The notes beneath the pieces are model-generated. The model was not told the origin of the DNA. It saw only the letters and a list, made by a program, of their open reading frames with translations, and searched no databases. Below are positions 17,664 through 26,299 of a stretch of 64,000 nt of DNA, piece after piece. The stretch is from Aliivibrio sifiae (GTDB taxonomy: Bacteria > Pseudomonadota > Gammaproteobacteria > Enterobacterales > Vibrionaceae). Within the stretch, counting starts at the first letter, position 1; every line of letters begins with the position of its first letter. The stretch spans positions 1,230,956 to 1,294,955 of the forward strand of contig NZ_MSCO01000002.1 in NCBI RefSeq assembly GCF_002954705.1, read 5' to 3'. A program made the translations under genes and the position numbers.

Positions 17664-18851
17664 ATGAATCCCATACTGGAAGTTAAGGGACTGTACAAAG
17701 TGTTTGGAGAGGACACTGATCGCGCATTTTCAATGATTAATGAAGGCGCAAACAAAGGCGATGTTTTTGAAAAAATAGGATTAACCATTGGTGTTAATGA
17801 CGTCTCTCTTAGTATTCAAGAAGGCGAAATCTTCGTCATTATGGGCCTATCTGGCTCAGGTAAATCCACTTTAGTTCGCCTCCTCAATCGACTTATCGAA
17901 CCAACGAAAGGCAATGTTTTCCTTAGAGGTAAAGACATTGCACACATCTCTGAAGATGAACTTCGTCAAGTCCGCCGCAATAACATCTCAATGGTTTTCC
18001 AAAACTTCGCCCTAATGCCACACATGACTGTCGTTGAAAACGCAGCCTTTGGTTTAGAGCTCGCAGGTGTCAATATTGAAAAACGTAAACAATGTGCATT
18101 AAGTGCATTGGAAAGAGTTGGGCTTGATGTTTACGCTGAATCTTATCCTGATGAGTTATCTGGTGGTATGAAACAACGTGTTGGTTTAGCACGAGCACTG
18201 GCTTGTGACCCTGATATTCTCTTAATGGACGAAGCATTCTCTGCACTTGATCCCCTGATCAGAACAGAAATGCAAGATGAACTTATTCGTCTTCAAAATG
18301 ATGATAAACGTACTATTGTCTTTATCTCTCATGATTTAGATGAAGCAATGCGTATTGGGGATAGAATTGCCATCATGCAAAATGGTGAAGTGGTTCAAGT
18401 TGGAACCCCCGACGATATCCTTAATAATCCTGCGAATGATTATGTAGAAGCCTTTTTCCGTGGCGTTAATGTCGCTAATGTTTTGACGGCAAAAGACATT
18501 GCTCGTAAAAAACCAGCGGCTATGTTTAAAAAATCAGAGCATGATGGTCCCGCTTCTGCTCTACAGTATTTAATGGATAACGACAGAGAATACGGCATTG
18601 TCGTAGATAAAAGCAGTCTCTACTCTGGCATTGTTTCGGTCGACTCTTTGCGTGAAGCTCATAATGATAACCGCTCTCTTATCAGTGCACAATTACCTGA
18701 AGGTTTAACGCTTAAACCAAGCCAACCTATTAATGATATTTTAGGTGTTGTTGCAGATGTGCCTTATTCAGTTCCGGTTGTTGACGAAAATGGCAATTAT
18801 TTTGGTGTTGTGACGAAATCACGACTACTTCAGACGTTAGATAAGGGGTAG
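17664..18851 (+). CDS. proV: glycine betaine/proline ABC transporter ATPase ProV
   Basis: The 395-residue ATPase subunit of the ProU-type osmoprotectant importer, acting at the cytoplasmic face of the inner membrane. Walker A is GLSGSGKST (61-69), the ABC signature LSGGM (165-169) and Walker B ILLMDE (185-190). The N-terminus has the ProV-specific segment around [16 protein letters not shown]-terminal extension (about 280-395) holds the tandem CBS domains that sense ionic strength in this family ([31 protein letters not shown]). It is first in a three-gene operon, with 4 bp before proW. Length matches E. coli ProV. Confidence 0.95.
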   Translation: MNPILEVKGLYKVFGEDTDRAFSMINEGANKGDVFEKIGLTIGVNDVSLSIQEGEIFVIMGLSGSGKSTLVRLLNRLIEPTKGNVFLRGKDIAHISEDELRQVRRNNISMVFQNFALMPHMTVVENAAFGLELAGVNIEKRKQCALSALERVGLDVYAESYPDELSGGMKQRVGLARALACDPDILLMDEAFSALDPLIRTEMQDELIRLQNDDKRTIVFISHDLDEAMRIGDRIAIMQNGEVVQVGTPDDILNNPANDYVEAFFRGVNVANVLTAKDIARKKPAAMFKKSEHDGPASALQYLMDNDREYGIVVDKSSLYSGIVSVDSLREAHNDNRSLISAQLPEGLTLKPSQPINDILGVVADVPYSVPVVDENGNYFGVVTKSRLLQTLDKG

Positions 18852-18855
18852 AACG

Positions 18856-19941
18856 ATGTCATCAGATCAAACAAATAATGACCCATGGTCACAAACTACA
18901 ACTGCGCCAAGTGCTGATCCTTGGGGTCAAACTGGCGACACTTCAGCTTCTGCTGATTGGCTAAATAGCGAAGTTGTTGAGACAAAACCTTTTGATATTT
19001 TAAACCCATTTGAAGAAGCTGTTCTACCCGTAGATACCTGGGTTGAATCAGGCCTAAATTGGTTAGTTGAACATGGACGCCCGTTATTCCAAGCAATTCG
19101 TGTCCCTATCGATTTTATCTTGAGCTCCTTTGAAACCACGTTAGTTTCTACGCCTGCCCCTTTCATGCTACTTATTTTATTTTTATTAGCGTGGCAGTTT
19201 TCTAACTTTAAACTTGGCGTGTCAACGGCTGTATCATTACTCGTTATCGGGCTCATTGGTGCATGGTCTCAAGCAATGACAACTCTTGCTTTGGTTATGA
19301 CTTCGGTCTTTTTCTGTCTGCTTATCGGCCTACCCATGGGTATTTGGCTAGCAAGAAGTAAAACAGCTGCGAAATTTATTCGGCCAATACTCGACGCAAT
19401 GCAAACAACCCCTGCTTTTGTTTACTTAGTTCCAATTGTTATGTTGTTTGGTATTGGTAATGTTCCAGGTGTTGTTGTAACCATTATTTTTGCACTTCCA
19501 CCTGTTGTTCGTTTAACCATTCTTGGTATTCAACAAGTACCTGAAGAGTTAATCGAAGCCGGCCATTCATTTGGTGCGAATAAAAAACAGATGCTGTATC
19601 GAATTCAACTCCCTCTTGCCCTACCAACGATTATGGCCGGAGTTAACCAAACCCTAATGCTATCGCTATCAATGGTGGTTATTGCTTCAATGATTGCTGT
19701 AGGTGGTTTAGGTCAAATGGTGTTACGAGGGATAGGTCGTTTAGATATGGGACTTGCTGCTGTCGGTGGTTTAGGCATTGTTATCCTTGCTATTTTACTT
19801 GACCGAATTACTCAAGTGCTCGGTGTAAACGCAGGTAACACTAAACTACGTTGGTACCACATGGGACCCGTTTCTATCCTACTACGCATTTTTGCTCAAA
19901 AGAAAGAACAAGAACCAGAACTAAAACTTAAGGAGAAATAA
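18856..19941 (+). CDS. proW: glycine betaine/proline ABC transporter permease ProW
   Basis: The 361-residue permease subunit of the ProU-type importer. A long hydrophilic N-terminal tail (residues 1-90, with repeated PWG/PWS phrases) is typical of ProW. The transmembrane domain follows with the binding-protein-dependent permease signature around [20 protein letters not shown] (EAA loop that docks with ProV). The region [20 protein letters not shown] is strongly conserved in the family. It lies 4 bp after proV and 2 bp before proX, so all three are cotranscribed and probably translationally coupled. Confidence 0.95.
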   Translation: MSSDQTNNDPWSQTTTAPSADPWGQTGDTSASADWLNSEVVETKPFDILNPFEEAVLPVDTWVESGLNWLVEHGRPLFQAIRVPIDFILSSFETTLVSTPAPFMLLILFLLAWQFSNFKLGVSTAVSLLVIGLIGAWSQAMTTLALVMTSVFFCLLIGLPMGIWLARSKTAAKFIRPILDAMQTTPAFVYLVPIVMLFGIGNVPGVVVTIIFALPPVVRLTILGIQQVPEELIEAGHSFGANKKQMLYRIQLPLALPTIMAGVNQTLMLSLSMVVIASMIAVGGLGQMVLRGIGRLDMGLAAVGGLGIVILAILLDRITQVLGVNAGNTKLRWYHMGPVSILLRIFAQKKEQEPELKLKEK

Positions 19942-19943
19942 GA

Positions 19944-20951
19944 ATGATTAATTCATGGAAGAAAGCCCTAACGGTAAGTATCGTTTCAACACTCGCTTTA
20001 TCAACAAACGTTTGGGCTGAGAAACTTCCTGGCGAAGGCGTCACCGTTCAAGCGCTTCAATCTACTGTTGCTGAAGAAACATTTCAAACCTCTATTGTAA
20101 ACCGCGCACTTGAAGAGCTTGGTTATGATGTTTTGCCAACAAAAGAAGTGGATTATAACGTTGCTTATACTTCAATAGCGAAAGGCGACGCGACTTTCTT
20201 GGCTGTAGGTTGGTTCCCTCTTCATGCTGACAAATACAAAATGTCTGGTGGTGATGATAGTTTCTTCCGTCAAGGCCAGTACGTTAGTGGCGCTGCTCAA
20301 GGTTACTTAATCGATAAGAAAACCGCAGAAAAATACAACATTACCAATATTGGTCAATTAAAAGATCCTAAAATTGCTAAGTTATTTGATGCTAATGGTG
20401 ATGGTAAAGCAGACCTAACAGGCTGTAACCCTGGTTGGGGTTGTGAAATGGTTATTGAACACCAAATCTCTGCATTTAAACTTGAAGATACGGTAACTCA
20501 TAACCAAGGTAATTATGCTGCGATTATTGCCGATACCATTTCTCGTTATAAAAATGGTGAACCAATTCTTTATTATACTTGGACGCCTTACTGGGTAAGT
20601 GGTGTTCTTGTTCCTAACAAAGACGTTACGTGGCTAGAAGTTCCTTTTTCTTCACTACCGGGCGATCGTAAAGATGTTGATACCACTTTATCTAACGGTA
20701 AGAACTACGGTTTTGAAATGAACTCTATGCGTATTATTGCAAATAAAGAGTTTGCAGCACAAAACCCATCAGCAGCAAAACTATTTGAAATCATTAAATT
20801 GAATATCAATGACGTGAGTGCTCAAAATATGATGATGAGTAAAGGTAAAAACAGTACTGCAGATATCGAATCACACGTAACTGGTTGGATAAAAGCAAAC
20901 CGCACTCAATTTGATGCTTGGATTGCGGAAGCAAAAAAAGCCGCACTGTAG
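19944..20951 (+). CDS. proX: glycine betaine/proline-binding periplasmic protein ProX
   Basis: The 335-residue periplasmic substrate-binding subunit of the ProU-type importer. A signal peptide spans about residues 1-25 ([14 protein letters not shown], cut before EKLPGEG). The mature protein carries ProX landmarks such as [19 protein letters not shown] and [13 protein letters not shown], where aromatic residues form the cage for the quaternary ammonium group. AAGGAGAAATAAG gives a strong ribosome binding site at the end of proW. A terminator follows the gene. Osmotic induction is expected from the family but no operator is identifiable. Confidence 0.94.
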   Translation: MINSWKKALTVSIVSTLALSTNVWAEKLPGEGVTVQALQSTVAEETFQTSIVNRALEELGYDVLPTKEVDYNVAYTSIAKGDATFLAVGWFPLHADKYKMSGGDDSFFRQGQYVSGAAQGYLIDKKTAEKYNITNIGQLKDPKIAKLFDANGDGKADLTGCNPGWGCEMVIEHQISAFKLEDTVTHNQGNYAAIIADTISRYKNGEPILYYTWTPYWVSGVLVPNKDVTWLEVPFSSLPGDRKDVDTTLSNGKNYGFEMNSMRIIANKEFAAQNPSAAKLFEIIKLNINDVSAQNMMMSKGKNSTADIESHVTGWIKANRTQFDAWIAEAKKAAL

Positions 20952-20997
20952 TTTGTCTACCCTAATGCAGCTTTAACTCATTATTTGTGAATAATAC

Positions 20998-21030
20998 AAA
21001 GGCCAATAGCATAAACTACTGGCCTTTTTT
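20998..21030 (+). terminator. intrinsic terminator of proVWX
   Basis: AAAGGCCA..TAG (20998-21009) pairs with CTA..TGGCCTTT around the loop CATAAA, followed by six T residues. Confidence 0.9.
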
Positions 21031-21197
21031 ATATCAGTATTTTCTAGGCTAATCGATTATGGTATTTTTGTTCCATAGTCATTGGATAAATACGCTCTGT
21101 TTCTCTTGCTTCGTTTTATTTATATTACTTCCATCAACAACGCGTTAGACGGATGTTCTGTCTTGTGCTCTTGTTCATCTTATTTTAGGAAGTAGAT

Positions 21198-21857
21198 ATG
21201 ACTCATCCAATTATTGCCGATTTAAACTCTCGTTACACAGCTAAAAAATACGATGCAACTAAACGCATCTCTGCAGAAGATATGGATGTGATTAAAGAAG
21301 CTATCCGTTTATCAGCGTCTTCAATTAACTCTCAACCTTGGAAATTCATCGTTCTTGAAAGTGATGAAGCTAAAGAGCGTTTCCACGGTACATTCGCAAA
21401 CATGTTCCAGTTTAATCAACCACACGCAAAAGAAGCATCACATACGATTTTATTTGCACACAACCCTAAGTTTGATAAAGATCAATACAGAAAAGTAGTT
21501 GATGCTGAAGTAAGTTCAGGCCACCTTCCTGCTGAGCGTTACAACGATATGCTTGATGGCGCGTACGGTTTTGTTGAATTAAATACAGATGAAACAGGCT
21601 TTAACGGTAACTGGACTAAAGCACAATCTTACATTGCTTTAGGTAACACATTACACACACTTGCTCGTATGGGTATTGCATCTACGTCTATGGAAGGTGT
21701 TGATGCACAGCTAATTGGCGAAACATTTAAAGATGAGCTTGATGGTTATGTTTGTGACTTCGCTCTTGCACTGGGTTACCACAAAGAAGTTGAAGATTAT
21801 AACCACGGTCTTCCAAAAGCACGTCTACCAATGGAAGATGTAATCACCGTTCTATAA
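21198..21857 (+). CDS. NAD(P)H-dependent flavin reductase/nitroreductase, FRase I-like
   Basis: A 219-residue FMN-binding nitroreductase. It is strongly similar to the major flavin reductase FRase I of Vibrio fischeri and to NfsB: MTHPIIADLNSRYTAKKYD at the start, LSASSINSQPWKFIVLES (FMN phosphate contacts), ALGNTLHTLARMGI and EDVITVL at the end. Several residues differ from the FRase I I remember, so it is probably a paralog or species variant. Such enzymes act as homodimers, reducing flavins, nitroaromatics and quinones, and can supply FMNH2 to luciferase; that link is known for FRase I, not shown here. It is a single-gene unit with a terminator. Confidence 0.85.
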   Translation: MTHPIIADLNSRYTAKKYDATKRISAEDMDVIKEAIRLSASSINSQPWKFIVLESDEAKERFHGTFANMFQFNQPHAKEASHTILFAHNPKFDKDQYRKVVDAEVSSGHLPAERYNDMLDGAYGFVELNTDETGFNGNWTKAQSYIALGNTLHTLARMGIASTSMEGVDAQLIGETFKDELDGYVCDFALALGYHKEVEDYNHGLPKARLPMEDVITVL

Positions 21858-21893
21858 TATACAGAACAACCCTATGAGCTAATCATAGAAATG

Positions 21894-21922
21894 AAGGTCA
21901 GACAGATGTCTGGCCTTTTTTA
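21894..21922 (+). terminator. intrinsic terminator
   Basis: AAGGTCAGACA (21894-21904) pairs with TGTCTGGCCTT (21907-21917) with one G-T pair, followed by a T run. It ends the flavin reductase gene. Confidence 0.85.
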
Positions 21923-21978
21923 TATTTATCGCAATAAATCATAACAAAACGCTATTAAATTAATAATAAATCATAATT

Positions 21979-22188
21979 TATGCTGGTCGCTACAATACAG
22001 AGAAAGCAGGACAAGCATTAATTAGTGGCATTACTGATATGGTTGGCTTTGGTCGCCCATTTATTGCAAACCCTGATTTACCAAATCGTATCAAAAACGA
22101 CTATCCATTAGCAAACCATGAGCCAAGCACCTTGTTTGGTGGTGCTGAAAAAGGCCTACTTGATTACCCTGAATATCAAGCAATCTAA
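21979..22188 (+). pseudogene. 3' remnant of an alkene reductase (NemA-like Old Yellow Enzyme) gene
   Basis: This open stretch encodes the last 69 residues of a NemA-type Old Yellow Enzyme and ends at TAA 22186-22188. YAGRYNTEKAGQALISG and DMVGFGRPFIANPDLPNRI correspond to the C-terminal phosphate-binding region, and the tail FGGAEKGLLDYPEY is the family's typical ending. There is no start codon, ribosome binding site or upstream coding sequence: the 5' 80 percent of the gene has been lost and the break lies just after the terminator of the flavin reductase gene. A terminator still follows. It differs from the complete family member at 15504-16616, so it is not a copy of that gene. Confidence 0.8.
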
Positions 22189-22213
22189 GTAAGCCCATCT
22201 TATTGAAATAATC

Positions 22214-22246
22214 ATAACCCTGCTCTTTTGAGTAGGGTTATTTTTT
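22214..22246. terminator. intrinsic terminator after the alkene reductase remnant
   Basis: ATAACCCT (22214-22221) pairs with AGGGTTAT (22234-22241), with CTC/GAG inside, followed by six T residues. It overlaps the 3' end of the convergent LysR gene. Confidence 0.85.
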
Positions 22247-23209
22247 GATTACGTTCTTATTCATTTGGTACATAGCGTCAAAGTTTGGGATGTGTTGCTC
22301 CCAACGTGGTGACTCACCTATATACGCTTGAACGGCGGCAATAAACTCTCTAACTAAAGCCGTTTGTTGTCTGTGTGGATAGAGAGCATAAACAGCCAAT
22401 CCTTGATTACAAATAGCGTAATTTGTTAATAATGGCGTTAATTGCATGTCTTCTATTGAACGAGCCAAGTTAGATGATGCTATCGTAGCGTAACCTAACC
22501 CATCTTGAACTGCTGCAAGCAAAGTGCTTACATCATTCACCTTGTAATTTCCTTTCATTTTATAATTATTAAACACACTTGAATCTGGTGTTTCACTGCA
22601 CCTAACAACATCAACGGTTAATGAGCCATTACTGTAAATAACCGAAGGCAAGCTGACTAATTCTTCTGGCGTTTTAGGCTCGCCATAGTGCGCAATAAAA
22701 TCATGGGAAGCTAATACAACAGCGCGAATATCTGCAATTTTTTTCGCGATTAAACTTGAGTCATCTAATCGACCCAACCTAAAAGCAACATCGAAGTGAT
22801 CCGAAATAATATCAGAACGTTTATCATCCATTAAAAGAACGATCTCAACTTCAGGATAGCGCTTCATGAATTGGCTTATCACTGGTTGCAGATAGTGTTG
22901 CCCAATATGCAATGGGGCAGTAATGCGGATGCGCCCTTTTGGCACAGCATGATAAGAGTCAGCAATGGTTTGCACATGCCCAATGGTACTCACTAAATTA
23001 TGCGCTTGCTCTAAGATCTCTTCACCTACTGGCGTTAAAGAGAAAGAGCGAGTAGAGCGATTAAGCAACTGCACTCCAAGCTCTGTTTCTAACTTTTTAA
23101 TCTGCTTAGATAACGATGAATTATCCATATCATGCAATGCTGCAGCTTTAGTAAATGAGCCTTGTTGTACAACATCAATAAAAAGTGAAAGCTGATTAAC
23201 CAGAGACAT
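22238..23209 (-). CDS. LysR-family transcriptional regulator
   Basis: A 323-residue LysR-type regulator. The N-terminal winged helix-turn-helix is LSLFIDVVQQGSFTKAAALHDMDNSSLSKQIKKLE (about residues 6-40), and the effector-binding domain follows from about residue 90 (GRIRITAPLHIG). It is of the CrgA/AaeR-like subgroup that often controls a neighbouring oxidoreductase. ATG at 23207-23209 is chosen because AAAGGA lies upstream; the ATG at 23239 has no binding site. It converges on the alkene reductase remnant, which could have been its original target; that is inference. Inducer unknown. Confidence 0.88.
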   Translation of the reverse strand: MSLVNQLSLFIDVVQQGSFTKAAALHDMDNSSLSKQIKKLETELGVQLLNRSTRSFSLTPVGEEILEQAHNLVSTIGHVQTIADSYHAVPKGRIRITAPLHIGQHYLQPVISQFMKRYPEVEIVLLMDDKRSDIISDHFDVAFRLGRLDDSSLIAKKIADIRAVVLASHDFIAHYGEPKTPEELVSLPSVIYSNGSLTVDVVRCSETPDSSVFNNYKMKGNYKVNDVSTLLAAVQDGLGYATIASSNLARSIEDMQLTPLLTNYAICNQGLAVYALYPHRQQTALVREFIAAVQAYIGESPRWEQHIPNFDAMYQMNKNVIKK

Positions 23210-23363
23210 GACGGATCCTTTGTTTAAATAGAGAGGCATTAACTAATGACATTATAAATCATTAACTAAAGCCTATTATACTGGTCTAAATGTGAGATGG
23301 TATCAACGCATTAGCAGATAAATGACATTTATAGCTGCCTTCTATTCTACATACCAAGGGCTT

Positions 23364-23627
23364 TTAATAAATGCATTCTGCAAATTGATGACTGGCAAGC
23401 ATTGAGGATAGAAGCTCTCTCGCTTTTTGTTTCTTTGCGATTTCATCATCTAATACATCTAGTCTATGCAGTTGCTGCAATAGTACTAGACGCTGAAGAT
23501 CGTTTTCTGAATAGCTGCGATAACCATTGGCTTGTCGCTTTGCTGAAATCAGGCCTAACTTCTCGTAATACAACAAAGTTGAACGACTTAATCCCACGCG
23601 CTGCGCTAACTCAGAAATACGATACAT
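23364..23627 (-). CDS. shortened MerR-family regulator
   Basis: An 87-residue protein with a complete MerR helix-turn-helix and wing (MYRISELAQRVGLSRSTLLYY, then GYRSYSENDLQRLVLLQQLH). After residue 55 it jumps to RLDVLDDEIAKKQKARELLSS, which in longer relatives lies further along the dimerisation helix. The C-terminal effector region is absent. It therefore looks like a gene with an internal in-frame deletion and a lost 3' end; it may be inactive or act only as a DNA-binding stub. It is divergent from the glycosylase gene, with the intergenic region likely to hold both promoters. Confidence 0.65.
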   Translation of the reverse strand: MYRISELAQRVGLSRSTLLYYEKLGLISAKRQANGYRSYSENDLQRLVLLQQLHRLDVLDDEIAKKQKARELLSSMLASHQFAECIY

Positions 23628-23763
23628 AAACTCTTTTCCTCTTAGTTGATAACAAACACTATAAACTATGAAGCTTTAGACAGGTCAAGCGTTCACTCTT
23701 TTTAATACAAAAATAGAGCTATTTATGCTTCAATCTCTTCATGCTTTTAAATCAGAGACAATC

Positions 23764-24453
23764 ATGACTATTGAAAAGTTTGAATCCATTTATCAACGAG
23801 CGGCGCAGCGTAAAGGTGGGGAAGCACAACTAGAGCTGATGCTACATAAACCATTATCACCAGAAGAATTAGCCGCGATTCCGGATGACCGTTGGTTAGC
23901 AGTATTTACAGAAAAGGTTTTTCAGTGCGGTATTTCATGGAATGTGGTTCGTAAAAAATGGCCAGAATTTGAAGAGGTTTTCTTTCAATTTCGTATTCAG
24001 CCTCTATTACTTCAACCTGATGAAACATGGGAAGAGAAAGCGAAAGATCCGCGTATTATCCGCCATCTAACTAAAGTAATGACTATCCCAGCCAATGCCT
24101 TGATGATAAATATGGCAAGCCTTAAATATGGTTCTTTTGGCCAGATGGTAGCAAATTGGCCTAGTGACGATATTACGGGGTTATGGGCATATCTTAAAAA
24201 ACACGGAAAACGCTTAGGTGGTAATACGGGGGCTTATGCATTACGCCAAATGGGGGTCGATACCTTTATTCTTTCTTCTGATGTTGAGTGGTATTTACGT
24301 CATTGCGATATTATTGATAGTGGCCGAGATACAAAACGAGCACTTCAAGCAACAACTCAGGCATTTAATCACTGGAAAGCAGAGTCAGGGCGATCTTTGT
24401 CTGAAATTAGCCAAATAATTGCTTATAGTTGTGGGGATAACCGAATTCTTTAA
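23764..24453 (+). CDS. DNA-3-methyladenine glycosylase I family protein
   Basis: A 229-residue member of the Tag (methyladenine glycosylase) family of base-excision repair enzymes. The family landmarks are present: DRWLAVFTEKVFQCGISWNVVRKKWP (base pocket helix), then KRLGGNTGAYALRQMGVDTFILSSDV near the C-terminus. It resembles a Vibrio-specific branch that is more diverged from E. coli Tag and lacks its obvious C-terminal zinc-binding CC motif, so its substrate range is less certain. I take ATG at 23764 (MTIEKFESIYQRAAQRKGG) rather than 23725, since relatives begin at this phrase and GAGA precedes it. It is divergent from the MerR stub. Confidence 0.8.
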   Translation: MTIEKFESIYQRAAQRKGGEAQLELMLHKPLSPEELAAIPDDRWLAVFTEKVFQCGISWNVVRKKWPEFEEVFFQFRIQPLLLQPDETWEEKAKDPRIIRHLTKVMTIPANALMINMASLKYGSFGQMVANWPSDDITGLWAYLKKHGKRLGGNTGAYALRQMGVDTFILSSDVEWYLRHCDIIDSGRDTKRALQATTQAFNHWKAESGRSLSEISQIIAYSCGDNRIL

Positions 24454-24471
24454 TAAAAAATACCACATCCA

Positions 24472-24534
24472 ATGAAGTTAGCAGAGCAAGCAGAAGAAAT
24501 GAAAGATCAAGTTTCACAATTTAAAACAAACTAA
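24472..24534 (+). pseudogene. C-terminal remnant of a methyl-accepting chemotaxis protein
   Basis: A 20-codon frame reading LAEQAEEMKDQVSQFKTN and stop. This is the standard last line of many Vibrio chemoreceptors, which end with a helix of the form LAEQA..M..QVS.FK. Upstream sequence in the same frame is not chemoreceptor-like, so only the extreme 3' end of such a gene survives. The match is short, so the call is moderate. Confidence 0.5.
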
Positions 24535-24552
24535 TCCTTTCTGTATAACTAA

Positions 24553-24773
24553 AAAAGCACCTTACTAAAAGGTAATGCCGATCAGTTAGTCACTTTATTG
24601 AGTAATTATGCACTATTTATTCAATGTCTAATAGATATGGCAAAGTACCCGTTAAGAGAGTGAAAGATAGATACAACAAGGGCTCCAGAATGATTGTAAT
24701 AAATTCGTCTGAAGCCCTTGTTTTTATTGATATTCGCTTAACTGACTGGCATTACTTACTAAAAGGTGCTTTT
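24553..24773. mobile_element. MITE-like element with imperfect terminal inverted repeats
   Basis: The two ends are related inverted repeats of about 36 bp. Both begin AAAAGCACCTT, then share GTAATGCC and TCAGTTA in the same order and spacing (left 24553-24588, right 24738-24773 on the other strand). The 221-bp interior has no ORF but carries a hairpin AACAAGGGCT (24675-24684) with AGCCCTTGTT (24713-24722), followed by T residues. No clear target-site duplication is visible. It could be a non-autonomous transposon or a large foldback structure. Confidence 0.5.
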
Positions 24774-24792
24774 ACATAAATAAAAAGGCAAA

Positions 24793-24915
24793 TTATTCCT
24801 TTTTATTGATTTCAAGTAATATGCCAACAGCAAGCACAGCTAAAACGATAGTCACTGCGTAGCTCATCCAAATAACCAACTCTGTTAGTGGACTTAACCC
24901 TTCCGATATCAACAT
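24793..24915 (-). CDS. small single-pass membrane protein, 40 aa
   Basis: ATG at 24913-24915 is preceded by AAGGAGGAGTT, an almost perfect ribosome binding site, which strongly supports translation. The protein is MLISEGLSPLTELV, then a hydrophobic helix (about residues 14-33, IWMSYAVTIVLAVLAVGILL) and a charged tail EINKKE. It resembles the 40-residue protein at 1794-1916 in length, helix position and charged end. Function unknown. The MITE-like element lies directly downstream. Confidence 0.7.
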   Translation of the reverse strand: MLISEGLSPLTELVIWMSYAVTIVLAVLAVGILLEINKKE

Positions 24916-25174
24916 AACTCCTCCTTGAGCAAATTTCTTTTCGGTTACTCATTTTAAACATAACAATATTTATATAATGTGACTACGGCCAAAATCATGA
25001 TCAATTTACACATAAAATTACGACGAAAAACCAAATATTATTATCACTATTTGTAACAATTACATATAAATGCTGTTTACGTCTAAATGAGCCTGACGAG
25101 CCCAAATATTGGTTTGATTAAACATAAATAGATCCCATACTGGTTCTACAAATAATAAGAATGATAGAGGATAT

Positions 25175-25282
25175 ATGGATAAGTTAGTTTGCCCATGCTG
25201 CCGTCAACATCAAGAGTGGTTTTATAGCGAAACAAGCTGTATTTGGTACTGTATTTGTGGACACGTCATTTTTATTGCATAA
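25175..25282 (+). CDS. tiny zinc-ribbon-like protein, 35 aa
   Basis: ATG at 25175 follows GAGG at 25167-25170. The 35-residue product has cysteine pairs CPCC near the start and CIWYCICG near the end, spaced like a minimal zinc ribbon (MDKLVCPCCRQHQEWFYSE..). It lies alone on the plus strand in a 437-bp gap between the small membrane protein and the secreted protein gene. The cysteine arrangement argues that it is real, but function is unknown. Confidence 0.5.
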   Translation: MDKLVCPCCRQHQEWFYSETSCIWYCICGHVIFIA

Positions 25283-25351
25283 CAAAAACTAAGCAAAATC
25301 AGTATTTTCTAACTACTATTATATTTCATAGTTCTTAAATTAAGGAATAAT

Positions 25352-25837
25352 ATGAAATGGATTTCAATATGTAGCTTTTTTTTGTTCTTATGCTCATTTG
25401 GCTCTTCTGCTACTTCGCTTCAAATTGCTTTTTTAGGCTACAGTAACCACTATGTTGACCGAAACTATGATTATAATGAAGACCATAAACTGATTGGCTT
25501 TAGCATTAATAATGGCTTTAGTGCTGCACATTTTGTCAACTCTTATAATAACAACTCCACACTTGTTGGGTGGAACTTTAGAATGGATGATGACCTTAAA
25601 ATACAAAAGCTGTCATTTCGTTTAGGAGCGATGGTTGGTGTAGTTACAGGTTATGAACAAGAGCAAATAATTACTTATATTAATGAAGATATTAGCTTAT
25701 ATTTAATCCCTCAGCTTACTCTTTCTTATCCTGTAACAGACACAGTTTCGATCTCTCTCGTTAATGGCATTGTGCCTGACTCAAAGGGGGTGATTTCTAT
25801 GCATCATTTTCAGTTATCATTCGACGATCTATTTTGA
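25352..25837 (+). CDS. secreted or outer-membrane hypothetical protein, 161 aa
   Basis: A signal peptide (residues 1-20, WISICSFFLFLCSFGSSA) precedes a mature part with alternating hydrophobic and polar residues and frequent glycine and aromatic positions (GFSINNGFSAAHFVNSYNNN; LSFRLGAMVGVVTGY; YLIPQLTLSYPVTDTVSISL). This pattern suggests a small eight-stranded beta-barrel in the outer membrane. I do not recognise the family with certainty. Start ATG at 25352 follows TTAAGGAATAAT, a good binding site. Monocistronic as far as can be seen. Confidence 0.6.
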   Translation: MKWISICSFFLFLCSFGSSATSLQIAFLGYSNHYVDRNYDYNEDHKLIGFSINNGFSAAHFVNSYNNNSTLVGWNFRMDDDLKIQKLSFRLGAMVGVVTGYEQEQIITYINEDISLYLIPQLTLSYPVTDTVSISLVNGIVPDSKGVISMHHFQLSFDDLF

Positions 25838-25931
25838 TGTTTTAGCTTGTAGAATAATGCAGCTCCCACCCCATTCAATTACATTTAAGCTTGAGGTAAT
25901 TTAAGACATTAGTAGGTAAATTTCATCCCTG

Positions 25932-26222
25932 TTACTTTGAACTTGTCTTAGTAAACATCATTTTATAAAGAGATTGGAAAAACACAGCAAAACCATAGCT
26001 AGCATCTGCTTTACCATATTCATCAACAGCATAAATAAAGTTTGATTTGAATTTTTCAACCGCTTTTTCTGCAGTATCGGCATAAATAACATCATCTTCC
26101 ACTTCAAAACCTTGTTCTAATATCTCAGTCTTCTCTCGCCGAAATGTGCTTGAACTCATATCAAGAAAAGTATATTGCTTGCGTTCGCTATTAGGGATAC
26201 AAAAAAATTGATACTTAGCCAT
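25932..26222 (-). CDS. hypothetical protein, 96 aa
   Basis: An unrecognised small cytoplasmic protein, MAKYQFFCIPNSERKQYTFL at the start, with a mixed alpha/beta pattern and the phrase YADTAEKAVEKFKSNFIYAV. It lies 77 bp downstream of the cupin/methyltransferase operon in the same direction and is preceded by AGAGGAAAGTAAC, a good ribosome binding site. It could be the last gene of that operon or independent; there is no visible terminator between them. Confidence 0.55.
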   Translation of the reverse strand: MAKYQFFCIPNSERKQYTFLDMSSSTFRREKTEILEQGFEVEDDVIYADTAEKAVEKFKSNFIYAVDEYGKADASYGFAVFFQSLYKMMFTKTSSK

Positions 26223-26299
26223 GTTACTTTCCTCTATTTAAATATAACACCTCAAAAGTCATTTAAATTTGACTTGATAAAAATAATAAATCAAATATT

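Noticed and set aside
21198-21857. A lux-linked flavin reductase locus
   Set aside because: The protein resembles FRase I but no lux genes are in the window, so a specific luminescence role is not supported.
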